From: Welwitschia mirabilis
Taxonomy: Eukaryota; Gnetophyta; Gnetopsida; Welwitschiales
Direction: 5' to 3'
Length of the DNA: 64,000 nucleotides
NCBI GenBank assembly: GCA_051453625.1
Contig: JBOZIK010000001.1
Span: forward strand, 198,199,424 to 198,263,423
In this document: positions 1-10,728 of the stretch, piece by piece
Layout of the letters: every line of letters begins with the position of its first letter
Position numbering within the stretch: the first letter of the stretch is position 1
Notes under the pieces: model-generated
Database searches by the model: none
Told to the model about the DNA's origin: nothing
What the model saw: the letters and a program-made list of their open reading frames with translations, nothing else
Translations under genes and position numbers: made by a program

Positions 1-2
1 AA

Positions 3-314
3 AAGTTATTTCATAAAAAGTTTGAACCTGGTTAACTTGTTCTTTTGTACAATACTAAAGTACATCTTTTATACAATAATTTGACCTCTACATGGTTATA
101 TCCTTATCTCATAGAGAAAGTATATTCTAATGACTTCATTGAGATTTCTGACTTGGATACTAGGGAGATTTGGAAAATTACTAGTAAAAGGTTGAAAATA
201 TATGAAAAAACTTTTGATGCAATTTTCAACATGATACAAGCAATTGTCTTAGAGGTTTTCCTCAATGAGGAAGACCTACTTTATGAAGTTTCCATGACTA
301 GTATTTATACTTGA
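3..314 (+). pseudogene. Ty3/gypsy integrase C-terminus (family A, copy A1), decayed
   Basis: In frame 3 the reading is HKKFEPG, stop (33-35), then LVLLYNTKVHLL, WLYPYLIEKVYSNDFIEI and KITSKRLKIYEK. This follows the C-terminal part of plant Ty3/gypsy integrase, where a LVLLYNSR-like strand is followed by the GPY/F module (W-x-GPF-x-V-x-K-V-x-P-x-G-A-x-E-I) and a final RLK. The Gly-Pro-Phe core is changed to LYPY and one in-frame stop is present, so the copy is dead. The rest of pol lies to the left of the window. The sequence just after it (from about 315) matches the 3' part of element A2 (from 21552), which places both in one family. The layout fits Tat/Athila elements. The domain call is firm, the clade less so. 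Confidence 0.8.
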
Positions 315-592
315 GTATTTTATAGTGATAAGATTGGATTCACCTAATCTTAAGACATTTACATATCTATAAACTTCATTTTAAAGGAAGATGCCTTGGT
401 TATTATATTTTTCTTAATGGTGTTAGATCTTTGATTAATTGGGTGTGTTCATTTCTATCTTTCATCTCAGTTCTTGACATTCGTCTTTTTTAGTATGTGG
501 TCATGGGGGAGTTATTTAGGGAAAAAAATAAATGTGTGTGTGTGTGTGTGTGGGTGTGTGTGTGAGAGAGAGAGAAAATGTATGTATGTGTA

Positions 593-625
<33 letters not shown>

Positions 626-1640
626 ATAATGACCATGATTTATTGTATTTATGCTAAAATACATAGTCACCATGATGTCTTCTTACATTAGAATAAATTT
701 TTCCAAAAGGGACATTTGGTAGTGCTGGTAATGTAGAAACGTCACTTGGGATTAGTTAGTCATGCTTCATGAGTTCCTACTTCTTTANNNNNNNNNNNNN
801 NNNNNNNNNNNNGGAAATTCATAATAAAACTTTGAGCCTATGGGATCAGTGGTATTCCTAGTATTATTAGAGGCATTTCTTATTTCCTATACTCTTAGTA
901 TTCCCACATGATCATTTCACTTTTGAGGATGTTGATTTGACTGAGACTGTGAATAGGTAAGTTCATTGCTTAATAGCTTTTAATCTTATCATTCATTATT
1001 TAGAGCACTTAATCTTTGATGTCATCATAATCACTACCTTATCGAGTGGAATTTTATGAAGTTAATACATTTTATTATTCATCTTTACTTAGGTGGTTAT
1101 ATGATATCTTTTGAGGGGATTTGCTAGGTTAGGATTTAGGGTAGGTATGCTATCTTCATCATGTTTTTAATTGTCTATTTTAATTATATTTTTCTTTGGT
1201 TATTTGGTTTGTTATTTCAAAGTCATTTTCATCCTTTTTCATTGTTGTTTTTTAGGACTTTATCATTCAGTAGTTTCCTTATTATTATTGTTACTTTCAC
1301 TTTGTTGTTTTATTAATAAAAAGTTAACTTTCTTTTAGCATTTTGACTAGATAATATTCTATTTTAATTAAATGGTATTCTTTATTATTTTCATTTTGTT
1401 CCTTTGAATCTTTTGGAGTTTCACATATTTTCATGATCATTTTTTAGTTCAAGCATATTTGTTTAGTTTTCTTTGTCATGCATCATCCTACTTATCACAT
1501 GTTTATCATCCTATCTTTTAATTTTTTTTTTTTTTTTTGAGTTTTTCTCATTCCTTATCCTTATTCATCATGATGCTTTAACATTTTATATCTTTTGGAC
1601 TTTTTGATAAATTCTAAGACCTTCAAGCTAATATGTAAGC
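315..1640 (+). mobile_element. Non-coding 3' part of gypsy copy A1
   Basis: No open frame is credible here. The stretch aligns by eye along its length with 21552-22850 of element A2. Shared blocks include AGATTGG-TTCA(C/T)CCAATCTT, AACTTCATTTT-AAGGAAGATGCC, the CATGATGTC block, GATCAGTGGT(A/G)T and GAGGCATT-CTTAT. It is therefore the long non-coding region between pol and the 3' LTR of the A family. It contains a TG/GA microsatellite and a 25-N gap (788-812), and it breaks off before the TTTTAAGGCG repeats. Confidence 0.7.
533..624. repeat. (TG)n/(GA)n compound microsatellite
   Basis: Alternating TG runs followed by GAGAGA runs occur twice. The same place in A2 (21775-21801) instead carries an (AT)n run, so the site is a hotspot for simple-repeat turnover within the family. 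Confidence 0.9.
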
Positions 1641-1717
1641 CTAACTTATTCAGTCAACATTTTCATTTTCTAAAACTTTTGAAAGTCTTATTACCATCTG
1701 GCCATTTAAATGATAAG

Positions 1718-1945
1718 AATATACGAAACAGAGGCTTTTAAGGCGTTTATTTAAATGCATTAATGAAACGCCTCTAAAAAGACTTTTTAAGATGTTTTCT
1801 GAATAAACGCCTTAAAAGCATACGGCTTTTAAGGCATTTATTTAAGTAACATTTTAAGGCGCAGATTTTGATAGACACCTTGGATTTCTTTTTTAAAAAA
1901 TAATCAGATGTTTTAAGGTGCTTAACTAAATAAATGTCGTAAAAG
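1718..1945. repeat. Subterminal-type repeat cluster, TTTTAAGGCGTTT modules
   Basis: A module close to CTTTTAAGGCGTTTATTTAA occurs several times here in both orientations (the reverse reads AACGCCTTAAAAG). It recurs at 7945-8192. Clusters of short motifs in direct and inverted orientation next to both ends are typical of CACTA (En/Spm) transposons. No clean CACTA terminus was found on this side, so the left boundary is not fixed. Confidence 0.55.
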
Positions 1946-1973
1946 CTCCGATAAAATCTACCATTCTCAAAAA

Positions 1974-2793
1974 GACTATACCCGCGTATTGTAAAAATTA
2001 AAACCATCGTGCAGTTGTTCTAAAAACATAGGGCAGGCCATTACATAGCACGAGCCATTACACAGCATGAACTGCATCGAACCGATTCATATGAAAATAC
2101 AATGGGCTCATTAGAATTGGATTTCTCTCGATTAGGTGTCTTTTGATCACTATAATTTTTGTTGATTTGGAGTAGGGAATGAAAGAACTTCTTTCTAGTT
2201 TTGTTTTCTAAAACTTATTGTTCTTGGTTATACCAGTCGAGGCCTTGAAAGATTTGATCTTTGTTTGAATATGTTTGTTTTAGTCTAAGCAAGTGTTGCA
2301 GTCATATAGAGGCTAGTGCTAGACTCATTGCTATCTCTCATAATAGAAATGAGCTCATTATTATTAGGCCTAAAGATAAAGCCTAGGAAAGTAGGATTTT
2401 GTTTAGTGTAAAAAGAATTACACTACAATACTGAAAAGTTACCTTCATTAATTCAGATTTTGTAATAGAGTATATCCAAACATTGTAAAAATTAAAACCA
2501 TCGCACGTTTTTTCTAAGAACATAGAGCAGGCCATTGCATAGTGTGGGTTATTACACAGTGTGAAATGCATCGAACCAGTTCATATGAAAACATAGCAGG
2601 CTCCTTACAATCGACTTTCTCTTGATCAGGTATTTTTCAATTACTATAATTTATGATGATTTGAAGTAGGGAATGAAAGAACTTGCTAGTTTTATTTTCT
2701 GAAACTTATTGTTCTCAATTGTATCAATCGAGGCCTTGAAGAATTGACCTTTATTTGGATATGTATGTTTTAGTCCAAGCAAGTGTTTTAATT
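1974..2793. repeat. Diverged tandem duplication, unit about 490 b
   Basis: The stretch 1974-2303 and the stretch 2465-2793 are copies of each other. Both hold TTGTAAAAATTAAAACCATCG, GCAGGCCATT, ATGCATCGAACC-like and AGTAGGGAATGAAAGAACTT blocks in the same order, followed by CGAGGCCTTGAA and AAGCAAGTGTT. Identity by eye is near 80%. No coding capacity was seen. Confidence 0.8.
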
Positions 2794-3018
2794 ACTTCAT
2801 CTGCATTTTTCTTTGTTTATTTCTATTTTTAATGACATTGTGTATTTACATAATCTAATTTATGACGAAAATTATTTGTACATAGTGATTAAAATTTTAG
2901 TTTCTTTTGTTTCTACAACATCTAGGAATTTAATTTCCATTCTTCACAATGTATAGTGGCATCTTAACGAAATATTTTGAGTGCCCTTTTTCTTACCTTG
3001 CACTTCTGTCCTTTTAAT

Positions 3019-3030
3019 TGATATTAGAGC
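3019..3030 (+). other. Copia-type primer-binding-site-like motif
   Basis: TGATATTAGAGC differs from the initiator-tRNA-Met primer site TGGTATCAGAGC only by two transitions, and it sits in a context (TTTTAAT before it) usual for the LTR/PBS junction. A short frame beginning ATGTCTAGTGGAGG (3153) follows at the distance of a copia gag start but is soon closed. This could be the 5' end of a lost copia element. Confidence 0.35.
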
Positions 3031-4103
3031 ATTTAGAAGGAAAGTATCTTGCTTCACAGCAGTCTCTTCTAATCCAGTGGGACTTGAGATTTTTTGGATC
3101 TTATAAATTGATTAGTGAGCCTCTCTAGGAAATCCATTGTTTTAAAAACCATCATGTCTAGTGGAGGCCTTTAAAAAGAAAAAGATCTATTTCACAGATA
3201 CAAAGTTTCAAAGTTTCATGTTGTAAGTGCATTTAATTAAATTTCTATAAGTTTTCTCCAAGAAAAGATACAAGTCTTGGATTTAAAATAGCATTTAACA
3301 TCACGAAAAACAAAAGCTCCAAAAGAAAAAGCAAGAATAGAGAAACATATACCAACAAACATAAAAAATGAAAATTAGAAGAAGATTTACTTCCTTCTCA
3401 CCTTTTCTCAGATTTAATCTGTAGCTTTTCACACCCTAGTATTATGCAATACAAAAGAGATATTACACCTTTACTAGAAAAAATAGCAAGAAAAGTAAAT
3501 CTCAAAAAACCTCTTATATGTATAGAATGCTATTACACAGATCTCATGTAGATCTACATAAGACCAATAAAACCTGATCAAAAGTTTTTTCACCCATTGA
3601 AATCAATTTTGAAGCTATTGTTTCCAAATGTTTGCATAGAATATTATTCTATTAGTTTTTTCTATTTTAGATTTATAAAACATAGGATTTCCATAACTCA
3701 TCTCTTTTGTTAAAATTCACTGCAATGAAAGGATCAATATTATTATTACAGAGCTATCCATATTTGCCAAGGTAAAGGAAGTTCTCATAGAGGAGAATCT
3801 TTTGCATCAAGAAGGCATGGCAAATGCTATCAAGAAACTCATTGAACTAGCACATTATTCTCTACAAGAAAAGAAGTGATGTGTTATCTTTCAAGAGGAT
3901 TACATATTTGCAAGACAAGTTAATAGCCTTGTCTATCATTTATCTACAACCTTCTAAAGTAGCACTCCAACACACCTATAAGGTAATGCAACATGTTCAT
4001 AGTCACCTGCATATAAACAATACTACTTACAAAGAATATTTTCAAGATAAAATGTCCATGAAGGATCCCAAATCAAATCAAGTGATTTTGCAAAGAAATT
4101 GAT
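3031..4103. other. Unassigned stretch with short coding-like segments
   Basis: A frame at about 3726-3876 reads ELSIFAKVKEVLIEEN-LLHQEGMANAIKKL-IELAHYSLQEKK, helical and charged, then stops. The neighbouring frame continues open to 4102. I do not recognise either. They could be pieces of a captured gene or chance. Nothing else was identified in this stretch. Confidence 0.2.
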
Positions 4104-4229
4104 NNNNNNNNNNNNNNNNNNNNATGTCGCAGCCCTGGAAACATTGCCAGAGTAGAGGAAGTGCCTCCACCTTTTTTTTTAAACATAAAATTGAACAATA
4201 TGGAGGAACTAAATCCACCCATGTTGTGT

Positions 4230-4760
4230 ACTATTTTGCATAATTCCAAATCTGAGTAATAAGAAAGATGCCTCAAGCTCAAGCAAATGCAAGTGTGTTC
4301 TATGTTATTGCTGGTTGCAGTAGGGTCCCTTCACTTATGTGTAATCTTTCCTTTAATGCAAGTGTGGCATTAAAACAAAGGACTTTCACATGTTTGTCAC
4401 ATACTAAGAGTATGTTGTGCCTTATCCAAAATTATTTATACTTAATTNNNNNNNNNNNNNNNNNNNNNNNNNNNNNNNNNNNNNNNNNNNNNNNNNNNNN
4501 NNNNNNNNNNNNNNNNNNNNNNNNNNNNNNNNNNNNNNNNNNNNNNNCAAATCTAAGTACCAAGAAAGATGCCTCAAGCTCAAGCAAATGCAAGTGTGTT
4601 CTATGTTATTGCTGGTTGCAATAGGGTCCCTTCACTTATGTGTAAGCTTTCCTTTAATGCAAGTGTGGCATTAAAATAAAGGACTTTCACATGTTTGTCA
4701 CATACTAAGAGTATGTTGTGCTTTATCCAAAATTATTTATACTTAATTCAATAAATGGAG
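4230..4760. repeat. Near-identical segment on both sides of a 100-N gap
   Basis: About 200 bases before the gap (ending 4447) are repeated after it (from 4548) with only a handful of substitutions. They start AAGAAAGATGCCTCAAGCTC and end at AAAATTATTTATACTTAATT. This is either a recent tandem duplication or the same locus placed twice during scaffolding. Confidence 0.8.
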
Positions 4761-6630
4761 GATTTCTCAAATTTTATATTTTTATCTTCTATTAATTTTA
4801 CTTTCCAAAAGAATAAAGAAAATGCATCTAGGATATTTAATAAAGGTAAAGTTATAATATTTTATGTCCTAAATAGTAAAATTGCATGAGTGACAAAGTT
4901 AGAGTTGATTATAAATGAACAATAAGTAGTATATGGAATTTCATAAAGAAGACACAAAAATGAGCAAACAACTTAGCCAAGAAATGGAGGGGATTCTTTG
5001 GTAAGAGAGAAAATGAGGAGAAAAAAGAAACATTTATTGAAGTAATTATTACCAAAACTTCCGAGAACTTTTGGGAGGACAAGGTATGCTTCATCACTAT
5101 TTGCTATTCAGTTTAAAAAGATTAATTCATACATACAATGCCCTTTCTCAATTTGATGATGATAGTTTTTTGATATAGTCAATGGCATTGTCTTTCTATT
5201 AATGGCTGCATTTTGGATGTGTTAATTTCAGATGTTGTAGTCATAACATTTCCTTTCTTATGTGAATTTTTTTATTGTCTTTAAAGCCTACCTTTTCTTC
5301 CTCAGTTCTTAAAGGTATAGTTGGATAACAATTTTTTCAAGTCTCTTCTTCTATAGATAGAAGCACAAAATAGTGATTTATTATAAGATGTTTAGTGATT
5401 TTATGACTGCATGCAAGGCCTACAACTCATAATTCTCCTATGTTTCAAACTTTCTATGGATAACTTAATTATCCTCAAAGGCCAATACCTCTTTACATGC
5501 TTAATAATTGCATTAGAATCAGTTGAAAAGAGTAATTTTATGTGATTCTTTTATTTTCTGTTAGTCTAAATTTTGAATTATGAAATACAACCTCTAATTT
5601 GGATGCATCTGGGAATCCCTTAAATGCATCATGAATTTCTACAATGGGGTGCATATGCAGTGCAATAATCATGACTTTCTACAAAGGCTCTAACATTAAA
5701 TTTATAAAGCTGTCCTTTGAGTTTGGAATGTCAGTAAAGGACACCCTCAGTAATTCATGTTTTCTCTTAGGTAGCATATTCTCCTGGTCAACTTGGTTAA
5801 CCATTCAAGCAAACTCTCATCTTTCTTTTTTTATAACAATGCTTTCAATGCTTATTTGACAACATTACTGACTCCTAAATTAACAATAAAATGTGAGTAG
5901 TAAGTCATTAAATAAATATTTTCTTTAGTATACAAGTAATTTTTCTTTAAATATTCAAATAATTTATCACTTATCATNNNNNNNNNNNNNNNNNNNNNNN
6001 NNNNNNNNNNNNNNNNNNNNNNNNNNNNNNNNNNNNNNNNNNNNNNNNNNNNNNNNNNNNNNNCCATTGTTTCTTAACATTTGACAGACTAGTAGCTGCA
6101 AATCTGTGGAAAATTAGTTGCAATATGGAGGTCTTCATTTATCTCTATATGGTAATTGTATCTTATTTCTTAATTCATCTTATTAATAAAGTAATTAGGG
6201 TTTTAAAATTAGCTAAGTTTTCATAAACGATTTGATTGGGAATGTAACAAGGTCTACTATGTTTTGCATTAGCTTTGTTTGTATAGAGCTGATGCATAGA
6301 GAAATCAGATCTAATCTTTATTGCAATTTTTAGTTCCTTGTGTAGTATGTTAGTGACCATGATGGAAATTTGCTTCCTGCACTACACTCTGTATGTTGGA
6401 AGGTCAGTCTGTAGTCTATACCTATGTAACAATCAAGTTACTTCAAACATAGTGAAATGTTCTGTGATGTTGATGTTATATTTGTTGATGATCTGGATAT
6501 GACGGTTTGGTTAAAGTTGCAGTTATTGCTGTTGGTTTATACCTCATCTTACAGGGAAGATCAAGCAAGAAAGAGACATTCTTACTATAGAAAATCTTTC
6601 CCAAGAGAAAGATAACATAGTGAAGCACAA
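4761..6630. other. No recognisable feature
   Basis: AT-rich sequence with stops in all frames and an 86-N gap at 5978-6063. No retroelement domain, RNA gene or strong repeat was found. Confidence 0.5.
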
Positions 6631-6634
6631 TTTT

Positions 6635-7039
6635 CTGGACAAGAAGACTTCTAGTGTAGGTGAGAAGAATGTTCTGATTTTTAACCTTAGTGGGGTACAT
6701 TTGATGTTTCACTTCTTACCATAGAAGGTATTTTCAAGGTGAAGGCCATTGTGGAAGACACTCATTTAGCTGATGAGGACTTTGACAATAGACTCATCAA
6801 TCATTTTATCCAAGAATTCAAGAGGAAGTTCAAGAAGGACATCACTGGAAATGCCAAAGCTCTAAGGAGACTTAGAACATGTGAAAGGGTAAGGAGACTA
6901 GAACACCATATGAAATAGCATCAACCCAAATGAGGCTGTTGCATATGGTGCTACTATTCAAGATGCCATTTTAAGCAGAGAGGACAACGAAAAGGTTCAG
7001 AATCTATTACTTCTTAATGTTACTCCTCTTACTTATCAA
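6635..7039 (+). pseudogene. HSP70 fragment, intronless, frameshifted and internally deleted
   Basis: The frame from 6635 reads [20 protein letters not shown]. After loss of one G (near 6691) the next frame reads [17 protein letters not shown], then [18 protein letters not shown] and [20 protein letters not shown]. This is the conserved nucleotide-binding domain of cytosolic HSP70. It covers the phosphate-2 loop (GGGTFDVS in the family) and the DTHLGGEDFDNR block, roughly residues 185-270. At 6920 the sequence jumps to [13 protein letters not shown] and [17 protein letters not shown], which in HSP70 lies about 90 residues further on, so an internal segment is deleted. The glycine pair of DTHLGGED is changed to AD. 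HSP70 is an ATP-driven cytosolic chaperone, but this fragment cannot make one. It lies inside the CACTA-like segment and is likely a captured or retrocopied gene piece. Confidence 0.9.
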
Positions 7040-7129
7040 ATAATAATTTTAGTTGTAATAAGTTTGCATAATAGGTGTTTGTTAAAATGTTTGCATAAAT
7101 ACATGATGAAGCTTATGTACATAAATATA

Positions 7130-7780
7130 NNNNNNNNNNNNNNNNNNNNNNNNNNNNNNNNNNNNNNNNNNNNNNNNNNNNNNNNNNNNNNNNNNNNNNN
7201 NNNNNNNNNNNNNNNNNNNNNNNNNNNNNNNNNNNNNNNNNNNNNNNNNNNNNNNNNNNNNNNNNNNNNNNNNNNNNNNNNNNNNNNNNNNNNNNNNNNN
7301 NNNNNNNNNNNNNNNNNNNNNNNNNNNNNNNNNNNNNNNNNNNNNNNNNNNNNNNNNNNNNNNNNNNNNNNNNNNNNNNNNNNNNNNNNNNNNNNNNNNN
7401 NNNNNNNNNNNNNNNNNNNNNNNNNNNNNNNNNNNNNNNNNNNNNNNNNNNNNNNNNNNNNNNNNNNNNNNNNNNNNNNNNNNNNNNNNNNNNNNNNNNN
7501 NNNNNNNNNNNNNNNNNNNNNNNNNNNNNNNNNNNNNNNNNNNNNNNNNNNNNNNNNNNNNNNNNNNNNNNNNNNNNNNNNNNNNNNNNNNNNNNNNNNN
7601 NNNNNNNNNNNNNNNNNNNNNNNNNNNNNNNNNNNNNNNNNNNNNNNNNNNNNNNNNNNNNNNNNNNNNNNNNNNNNNNNNNNNNNNNNNNNNNNNNNNN
7701 NNNNNNNNNNNNNNNNNNNNNNNNNNNNNNNNNNNNNNNNNNNNNNNNNNNNNNNNNNNNNNNNNNNNNNNNNNNNNNNN
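7130..7780. other. Sequence gap (651 N)
   Basis: Unknown bases. The open frames crossing it are artefacts. Confidence 0.99.
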
Positions 7781-7944
7781 AAACCATAAAAAACCATCTA
7801 ATAAATGACAAGAAGTCATTAAAGGGTAAAGCCACTAGAACTTCCATAAAAACCCATCATTTTAGTGGATTCTATCTCATTTTATTAGTTCTAATAACTC
7901 TATGCAGTAATTTTTTTTTATTTTAGAAAGTTGTAGCTTGTGAA

Positions 7945-8192
7945 GAGGCATTTCTTCAGTAAAATGCCTCTAAAGGCTTTTGATGCATAAAAAACGCCTT
8001 GAAAGACTCTTAAGGCATTAGTTAGAAAAACACCTTAAAAGACATTTTAAGGATTTTATTAAAAAGTGCCTCAAACTACTTTTAAGGCATTTCTTTTAAA
8101 AATGCCTTACAAGACATTTTAAGGCGTTGTTTTTAAACATCTTAGAAATACCTTAAAGGCGTCTTTTTACACTTTTTAAGGCGTTTGTAGTG
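7945..8192. repeat. Subterminal repeats and CACTA-type right terminus
   Basis: At least eight modules of the form GCCTTAAAAG / CTTTTAAGGC occur in alternating orientation, spaced about 25-40 bases, and end in GGCGTTTGTAGTG at 8192. Alternating orientation allows long imperfect hairpins. TTTGTAGTG is the complement of the CACTACAAA terminus of CACTA elements. The following three bases TAA would be the target duplication, but no matching left end is known. Confidence 0.6.
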
Positions 8193-8985
8193 TAAGGTAG
8201 ATGATAGATGAATTTTTTTTATAGTTAGCTTATGGCTATTATCTAAATGATGCAACCAGATGATATTATGATAAAACCGTAGTGGAACTTCTTTTCCATC
8301 ATTTTTCTTCATTCTTGAGTTATTTCTCTCCATTATTTCATGAGCCACATGTCACACTAGGACCCATTGACATTTTGAACCTTGTACCATTTGATTTCAC
8401 CTCCTAGATCATGAGATTTCATCAGATTTGTGAAAATGAGGTATGTTTTTCTCTCTCTCTTATTATTTTTTATTTTTTCTCTTATTTTTCAGCCTTTTAA
8501 TGTGTAGTTTTCTTGTCTATCAATTATTTTTTCATGCTCTTTAAATTGTACTAATGGATCTAATTTTTATCAAGTATTTTGTGAGATATTTGATTTTGTG
8601 TATTTTATGAGGTAGAATTAGATTTTTATCTTTGAAACTTATTTTGTTGAAAATCATAAGCCCAAATGTAGTTATCCTTGTAGGTAAATTGATCAATGCA
8701 ATGAGCTCTAGACTGCTACTAGATTAGATTTTTTATTTGAGTATTTTCATTTTTTTGCCTTTTGTGAGGCCCACCTATTTTACACTTTTCAATTTTTCTT
8801 ACATTTTTATGCTTTTTCTTTGCATGTTTAGGTAATATAGGATGTATTGATTCTCTTGAATGGGAAAATACATTTTGTTTTTGTAATTTTTACATAAAAA
8901 CCAATTTCTTGGTCATTTTTAGATTTACACAAGACATGTTTTAGCTTTATCTTACATGATGTACTTTGCATTTATGACTAATTAG
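8193..8985. other. No recognisable gene; 3' region of gypsy A1 resumed
   Basis: T-rich, with stops in all frames. By position it should be the continuation of the A1 element after the CACTA-like insertion. No specific block shared with A2 could be shown here. Confidence 0.3.
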
Positions 8986-8989
8986 ATCA

Positions 8990-10240
8990 TGCATATGATG
9001 AGCTAGATAGGCTAATGCTAAGACAAAGGTCAAGGCATCAAAGCAAGAGGTGGGTCCATTGGTATCACCTAAGATTAAGTGGGCAGAGTCAATTCATCCT
9101 CTACATTATCAAGTTTAATTCCATTTCATTTAGATGGTCTCTATCTAAGTCAAGAGGCACTTTGGTGATTTTATAAGTTGGATTTAATCAAAGGTAAATT
9201 AGATATTGTTATATCTTCAAGTGAGTTGGATTTTAGATGTACATGGAGTTTATTACACCTTAGAGATCAAAGAGTTCTATGATACCATTCATATTGAGAG
9301 GTGATTTGATGCTCCTAATGACTTAGTTGTTATGATTATAGCTATAATTTGTGGGCATGATATATTTATTCTTCTAAGTCACATCGCTGTAATTATGAAT
9401 TGAGATGACATTGAAAGTACATACATTTGCTCAACTAGTAGTACAAAAGAGTGCCACGCTTATGGTGTAGTTTTAAATATTTTAGCTGATGTTACTAGTA
9501 ATAGAAAAGGAGTTTTGGTGACACATTCATTACCTACCTATCATATTATACATAGAGGATTAATCCATAGCATCAGTCCTTCCTTTCATGACAATCATGG
9601 CATGGTGATACGTTTACAAATATTAGCAATATTTAGATAAAAGAAGCAGATGGACTTACTAATATTCATTTGAAGGAGACTTAGGACCATAGTTGAGGTT
9701 CATCACATTTAGACTTTGGGATATCCATGCCTTTTCTCATCTATATTTAGATTATTTGGTATACTTGAGCCTATAAGTAAGCAAAAACTTACACATCTCT
9801 AGACTTTATCTCATTACCTATAAGACATAAGCATCCAAATCCCAAAAAAGGTAGAGAGATCTAAAGTATAAAGATTTGTGATTGGTATGATGATTGAATA
9901 GATATAGGCACTCTTAATAGATACTACATAGGGCCTTAGAGAGGATATGGACCAAGGCTTCACTAAGCTACAAGATAAGATATCTATTATTAAAAGAAGA
10001 GTTTAACATATAGAGGAGTAGCTATCTAATGTACATGATCGCTTATTATGCATTGATCATTGTGTTAGTATTAACATCCTAGAGGTAGTTAGAGTATATG
10101 GAGATGAGACCATACAATATATCACAATAACTATTGACCATCATTTCCTGCAAATCTTGAGAATCCTCCATCTTCTCCACTTGCATCTAAGCCTATTGCA
10201 TATTATGAATTTATTTTGGTATGACGAAAGGAGTGATTTA
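8990..10240 (+). pseudogene. Athila-like env-like ORF remnant
   Basis: Broken frames carry KGQGIKARGGS (near 9025) and EIKEFYDTIHIERDLMLP (near 9265-9320). They continue with STYICSTSS (near 9420), LPTYHIIHRGLIHSISPS (9530-9585) and DNHGMVIRLQILAIF (9590-9635), and then a lysine-rich helical stretch near 9930-10060. The H-R-x-L-x-H-x-I block resembles the HRLLAHTIFPR-like block of the protein encoded after pol in Athila-type Ty3/gypsy elements, and the position just before a polypurine tract and LTR agrees. Every frame is interrupted. The function of this plant protein is unknown. The assignment is by remembered family pattern and position, so it is tentative. Confidence 0.4.
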
Positions 10241-10355
10241 TTATATTATATTATGTACCTTCCCTCGATAGATTGTATTAAAAACTCATGATTTTATATA
10301 GGCATTGTCTTCTAAGCATTCTTATTATGTTCATTTTTATTTTTGAGATATTATG

Positions 10356-10358
<3 letters not shown>

Positions 10359-10391
<33 letters not shown>
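10359..10391. repeat. (TA)n microsatellite
   Basis: About 16 uninterrupted TA units. Confidence 0.95.
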
Positions 10392-10396
<5 letters not shown>

Positions 10397-10710
10397 AAAC
10401 ATTCCATGATGATGATTTTTTATGTTACACATAATTATTTTCATGATATGCTATATATTTGAGTGTGGGCTATTAATTCTATTAATTTTTAATATTTATC
10501 TTTCTAAAAAAAATCATAGGCTTTCATTTTTAAGAATAATTTTCAAGCTTATTATTCGCTTTATCATCCAGACGACCACTAGGACAATGGTATGGTCATT
10601 CTAAGATTTCTAAAATTATTTTTGAGTTTATTTATAGTTCCCTAATTGATTTATCTTTAGTCAATTGGCTCGCAATTATGATTGTTCACCTGGTTTTTTA
10701 TGAACTGATA

Positions 10711-10728
10711 AGGCTAATGAGGGGGCTA
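10711..10728 (+). other. Polypurine tract of gypsy A1
   Basis: AGGCTAATGAGGGGGCTA directly precedes the LTR start TGTTGTG. The same arrangement, AAGTAGGGGGCTA, stands before the A2 3' LTR (24561-24573). It primes plus-strand synthesis in reverse transcription. Confidence 0.75.

Larger units (their letters stand above)
1720..8192. mobile_element. CACTA-like DNA transposon, probably non-autonomous
   Basis: The right end reads AAGGCGTTTGTAGTG (ends 8192), the complement of the CACTAC start that defines CACTA elements. Both flanks carry the same subterminal TTTTAAGGCG modules (1718-1945 and 7945-8192). The segment interrupts the 3' region of gypsy A1. No CACTA transposase (TNPD-like) was recognised. 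The cargo is a tandem duplication, a copia-type primer-site-like motif, unidentified coding-like stretches and an HSP70 gene fragment. The left terminus is missing or mutated beyond recognition (ATATACGAAAC near 1698 is the best but weak candidate), and a 651-base gap hides part of it. It may instead be two unrelated elements of one family. Confidence 0.45.

Noticed and set aside
2421-2430. CACTACAATA as left end of the CACTA-like element
   Set aside because: It lies inside the tandem duplication, downstream of the left subterminal repeats, and the bases after it do not match the complement of the right end.
7036-7847. Open frames of 240-250 codons across 7130-7780
   Set aside because: They consist of N; no sequence supports them. 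The same holds for those over 20693-21551, 33487-34269, 37149-37650, 38254-39235, 49978-50433 and 56130-57032.
7945-8192. CRISPR array
   Set aside because: The repeats are imperfect, alternate in orientation and vary in spacing; no cas gene is present, and the sequence is from a plant nucleus.
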